DNA of 7,514 nucleotides from Acidobacteriota bacterium. GTDB taxonomy: Bacteria > Planctomycetota > Phycisphaerae > WQYP01 > JAJZKJ01. Shown piece by piece: positions 5,544-7,514 of the stretch. The position numbers and the translations under genes are program-made. Numbering within the stretch: position 1 is the first letter of the stretch; each line of letters opens with the position of its first letter. The notes beneath the pieces were generated by a model. It searched no databases. It saw only the letters and a list, made by a program, of their open reading frames with translations, and was not told the DNA's origin. The stretch is from assembly GCA_021804195.1 (NCBI GenBank), contig JAJZKJ010000099.1, forward strand, positions 1 through 7,514, in the 5' to 3' direction.

Positions 5544-6506
5544 ATGACAGCCCTGTGGACGCATTTCGCATTAAACCTCGTGCAGGTCGCTTTTTTGCTG
5601 ATTTTTGCTCCTCTCGTCGAAGGCGTTTTGCATCGCCTGGAAGAAATCATTGAGGGCAAACGCGGGCCGAGCATCTGGCAAATCTATCGAGATATCTGGA
5701 AGCTATTCGGCAAGGATGAAGTCGTCTCCGAGGAGTCCACCTGGGTTTTCCGTTTTGCGCCGATTGTCGCTTTTGTCATGCCAATGTTTGTGGTGCTGCT
5801 GATTCCGGCGCTGACTGCCTATCCCCTCTTTTTTGCCTTCATGGGGGATATGGTCGCGGTGGGCTTTCTGATGGCTGTTTCCGGGTTTTTTGTCGCGCTG
5901 GCGGGCATGGACACGGGCAATGTCTACGCCGCAGTGGGCGCCAGCCGCACCCATATGGTCGGTTTTCTGGCCGAACCGGTGTTCATCATGGTGTTTTTTA
6001 GTGTGTCCTATATAGCGAACAGCACCATCCCCTATTTTGTGAATGCCACCTGGGGGGCCTCGTGGGGCAGTATGCTGCAACCTTCGCACTTGCTGGTGAT
6101 TCTCGCCTTTTTCCTGCTCATTCTCGCGGATGAGGGACGCATTCCGGTGGACAGCGCCGCAGGCAAGGTAGAAATCGCCATGATCGGTCACTCCAAAGGC
6201 CTCGAATATTCGGGTACCAGCGCAGCACTCATAAAATGGGGCGGGACAACCAAACTGATGGTGCTGGCCATGATCTTCGTCAATGTACTGGTGACGCCGT
6301 GGGGGCTCGCACAGGGTACGCAATGGACGGCGATACTCGCCGCCATCGGCCTGGTGCTCATCAAGCTGCTGGCCTTTGTGATTGTGCTCGCTTTCATCGA
6401 AACCACCCTCGCCAAACTGCGGCTCTTCCGGATTTCGGAATTTTTGTCGGTGGCCTTCGTGATCTGCCTCTTTGCCGTCAGCGTGCGCCTCGTGGGAATC
6501 GGTTGA
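5544..6506 (+). CDS. hyfC: HyfC/HycD-like membrane subunit (NuoH family)
   Basis: 320 residues with about eight membrane helices, matching HyfC/HycD and complex I NuoH in length. NuoH-type subunits anchor the hydrophilic arm in the membrane and form the entry of the ion or quinone channel. Marks: EGKRGPSIWQIYRDIWKLFGKD (start about 37) after helix 1, GMDTGNVYAAVGASR (121-135), LAEP (142-145), the loop ADEGRIPVDSAAGKVE (195-210) with the acidic residues of this family, LEYSG (220-224), and NVLVTPWG (247-254). ATG 5544 was chosen because it starts at the expected first helix; the 21 extra residues from TTG 5481 overlap the transporter gene and look like out-of-frame translation. The ribosome binding site is weak (GGGCGG region), so it may depend on coupling with the gene before it. 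It resumes the hyf series after the six-gene block. Confidence 0.94.
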   Translation: MTALWTHFALNLVQVAFLLIFAPLVEGVLHRLEEIIEGKRGPSIWQIYRDIWKLFGKDEVVSEESTWVFRFAPIVAFVMPMFVVLLIPALTAYPLFFAFMGDMVAVGFLMAVSGFFVALAGMDTGNVYAAVGASRTHMVGFLAEPVFIMVFFSVSYIANSTIPYFVNATWGASWGSMLQPSHLLVILAFFLLILADEGRIPVDSAAGKVEIAMIGHSKGLEYSGTSAALIKWGGTTKLMVLAMIFVNVLVTPWGLAQGTQWTAILAAIGLVLIKLLAFVIVLAFIETTLAKLRLFRISEFLSVAFVICLFAVSVRLVGIG

Positions 6507-7186
6507 TGGATGCCACCGTGAGTTCCATCGCCCTCAGCCTGGACGGCTCCATCGCCGCCCTCTTCGTCGTGCTCGGTCTCGGGGTAATGGTATCCCGGCA
6601 GATGTTGGGGACCCTGCGCTTTTTCATGTGGCAATCCGTCGCGCTGACGGCCTCGGCGCTGGTGCTGGCCGATGCTTTGCAGGCCATCAATCTGCTCTGG
6701 GTGGCGCTGATCACCTTCAGCACCAAGGTCATCGCGGTGCCGCTGGTACTGCGCTGGGCCGCCGGAGAGGAGATCTATGGGCGGCGCGAAGTGGATCAGG
6801 CCCTGAGCATTTCGGCATCGGTATTGGTGGCGGCGATACTTGCGCTGGTGGGCTGGTTCGCTGTGGCGCCGGTACTGCCGATCCTCCATGGTACTCCGTT
6901 TGCGCTGCTGAATTTGCCCACCGGCCTGATCATGGTGCTCTGGGGCGCCTTTACCGTCGCCCTGCGCAGGGAAAGTGTCGCCCAGTTGATGGGCCTCCTG
7001 ATCATGGAAAACGGGGCTTTCTTCGGCTCCATCGCCATTGTCCACAATCTGACGGTCATTGCCGAGATTGCCGCGGCGGTGGACGTGCCGATTGTTGCGC
7101 TGGTCATCGGCCTGCTGATTCGCAGCATCCGCCGGGTGACCGGCACCACGCGGGTGGGCGGCATGGATACACTCCATGAGCGCTAG
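6506..7186 (+). CDS. hyfE: HyfE-like membrane subunit (NuoK-related)
   Basis: 226 residues, about the size of E. coli HyfE (216) and twice that of NuoK. It has six or seven predicted membrane helices. The region about 148-177 matches the NuoK core: RRESVAQLMGLLIMENGAFF, with the buried Glu at residue 168 in the MENG motif. Another charged residue, Lys74 in TFSTKV, lies in an earlier helix. NuoK/HyfE subunits bridge the NuoH-like subunit and the antiporter-like subunits and carry acidic residues of the ion path. ATG 6506 overlaps the hyfC stop (TGATG) and is the first start that gives the HyfE N-terminus; the open frame continues upstream to 6236 but that part is hyfC out of frame. The 3' end overlaps the hyfF-like start by 11 bases. 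The presence of HyfE, not found in complex I, supports the Hyf/Ehr assignment. Confidence 0.92.
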   Translation: MDATVSSIALSLDGSIAALFVVLGLGVMVSRQMLGTLRFFMWQSVALTASALVLADALQAINLLWVALITFSTKVIAVPLVLRWAAGEEIYGRREVDQALSISASVLVAAILALVGWFAVAPVLPILHGTPFALLNLPTGLIMVLWGAFTVALRRESVAQLMGLLIMENGAFFGSIAIVHNLTVIAEIAAAVDVPIVALVIGLLIRSIRRVTGTTRVGGMDTLHER

Positions 7187-7514
7187 CTGGCTACCGGCAC
7201 TCATCCTGCTCATGCCCCTCGTCGGGGCGCTGCTCGCCCTATTGAATCGGCGGGCCGCACCCTATATGACCCTGCTGGCGGCGGCAATCACTCCGATACT
7301 CGCCATACTGGCGGCGCTACAGGTGGAAAGCCATGGCCTGCTGACCGGAACGGATGGCCTCTTTGCGCTGGATGCCCTCGGGGCACTCTATTTGCTGCCG
7401 GTGAGCTTCGTTTATTTTACCTCATCCCTCTATGCCATTGGTTATCTCCGGGCACGCCGCCAGGAACATCCCGCAGGAACGCCACCTCGTTACCGGGAAT
7501 ATTTCCCCCTGATG
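7176..7514 (+). CDS. hyfF: HyfF-like antiporter-type membrane subunit (NuoL/M/N family), N-terminal part
   Basis: The frame is open from ATG 7176 to the window end, giving 113 residues, cut at 7514. The protein starts with a hydrophobic helix (SWLPALILLMPLVGALLALL), then a second (about 34-48), a short extracytoplasmic stretch with GLFALDALGALYLLPV (about 66-81), a third helix, and a charged loop ending in RYREYFPLM. LDALGALYLL followed by GYLRARR is typical of the N-terminus of proton_antipo_M subunits such as HyfF. The functional Glu and Lys residues of the family lie further downstream and cannot be checked. It overlaps hyfE by 11 bases. The position after hyfE is the same as in the E. coli hyf operon. 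HyfF versus HyfD/other antiporter-like subunits is decided mainly by this order. Confidence 0.85.
   Translation, partial: MSASWLPALILLMPLVGALLALLNRRAAPYMTLLAAAITPILAILAALQVESHGLLTGTDGLFALDALGALYLLPVSFVYFTSSLYAIGYLRARRQEHPAGTPPRYREYFPLM

Noticed and set aside
6188..7213. Long minus-strand open frame (341 codons) opposite hyfC-hyfE
   Set aside because: It gives a His/Gln/Arg-rich low-complexity translation without motifs, and covers two well-supported overlapping genes on the + strand.
2..7514. Functional H2-evolving hydrogenase-4 or formate hydrogenlyase
   Set aside because: The large subunit lacks the C-terminal CxxC, and no formate dehydrogenase or maturation genes are in the window; the name would follow homology only.
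1353..7514. Respiratory complex I (nuo) or Mrp antiporter operon
   Set aside because: HyfE-type NuoK-like subunit of 226 residues, the HyfB C-terminal extension and the gene order point to Hyf/Ehr; NuoEFG, NuoJ and Mrp-specific small subunits are absent.

Overview
The window is a single, tightly packed, rightward operon fragment. It appears to come from a moderately GC-rich (roughly 55-60 % G+C) Gram-negative, probably proteobacterial, chromosome. An acidophilic chemolithotroph such as Acidithiobacillus would fit the gene content (Hyf-like complex, fluoride channel, VIT-type metal transporter). That is an inference from content and composition and cannot be proved here. All twelve genes lie on the + strand, neighbours overlap or sit within about 25 bp of each other, and no terminator, RNA gene, insertion sequence or CRISPR array is visible.

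The outer parts encode a membrane-bound complex of the group-4 hydrogenase / complex I superfamily. On the left are the C-terminal part of a HyfG/NuoD-like large subunit (2-562), a ferredoxin fused to a HyfI/NuoB-like small subunit (572-1366), and a HyfB-like antiporter-type membrane subunit (1353-3314). On the right are a HyfC/NuoH-like subunit (5544-6506), a HyfE/NuoK-like subunit (6506-7186) and the start of a HyfF-like antiporter-type subunit (7176 to the window end). The large subunit ends without the C-terminal CxxC motif that binds nickel in true [NiFe] hydrogenases. The complex is therefore best called an energy-converting-hydrogenase-related (Ehr-type) complex: probably an ion-pumping oxidoreductase module with an unknown electron donor or acceptor, not a hydrogenase.

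Between hyfB and hyfC lies a block of six genes (3327-5527) not found in ordinary hyf/hyc operons. It holds a CrcB/Fluc fluoride channel, a DUF190 (PII-like) protein, a zinc-ribbon plus HEAT-like-repeat protein, an 89-residue protein I do not recognise, a DUF211 protein and a VIT1/CCC1-like membrane protein. Its left part is clearly more AT-rich than the hyf genes, which suggests a separate origin. The block pairs two ion transporters (fluoride and probably a divalent metal) with small soluble, possibly regulatory proteins.

The arrangement suggests a co-transcribed system in which an Ehr-type energy-converting complex is made together with ion-homeostasis proteins. Whether they work physically together is a hypothesis. 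The Ehr identity, the split of the hyf genes by the block, and the unrecognised 89-residue and zinc-ribbon proteins are the points most worth a second look.
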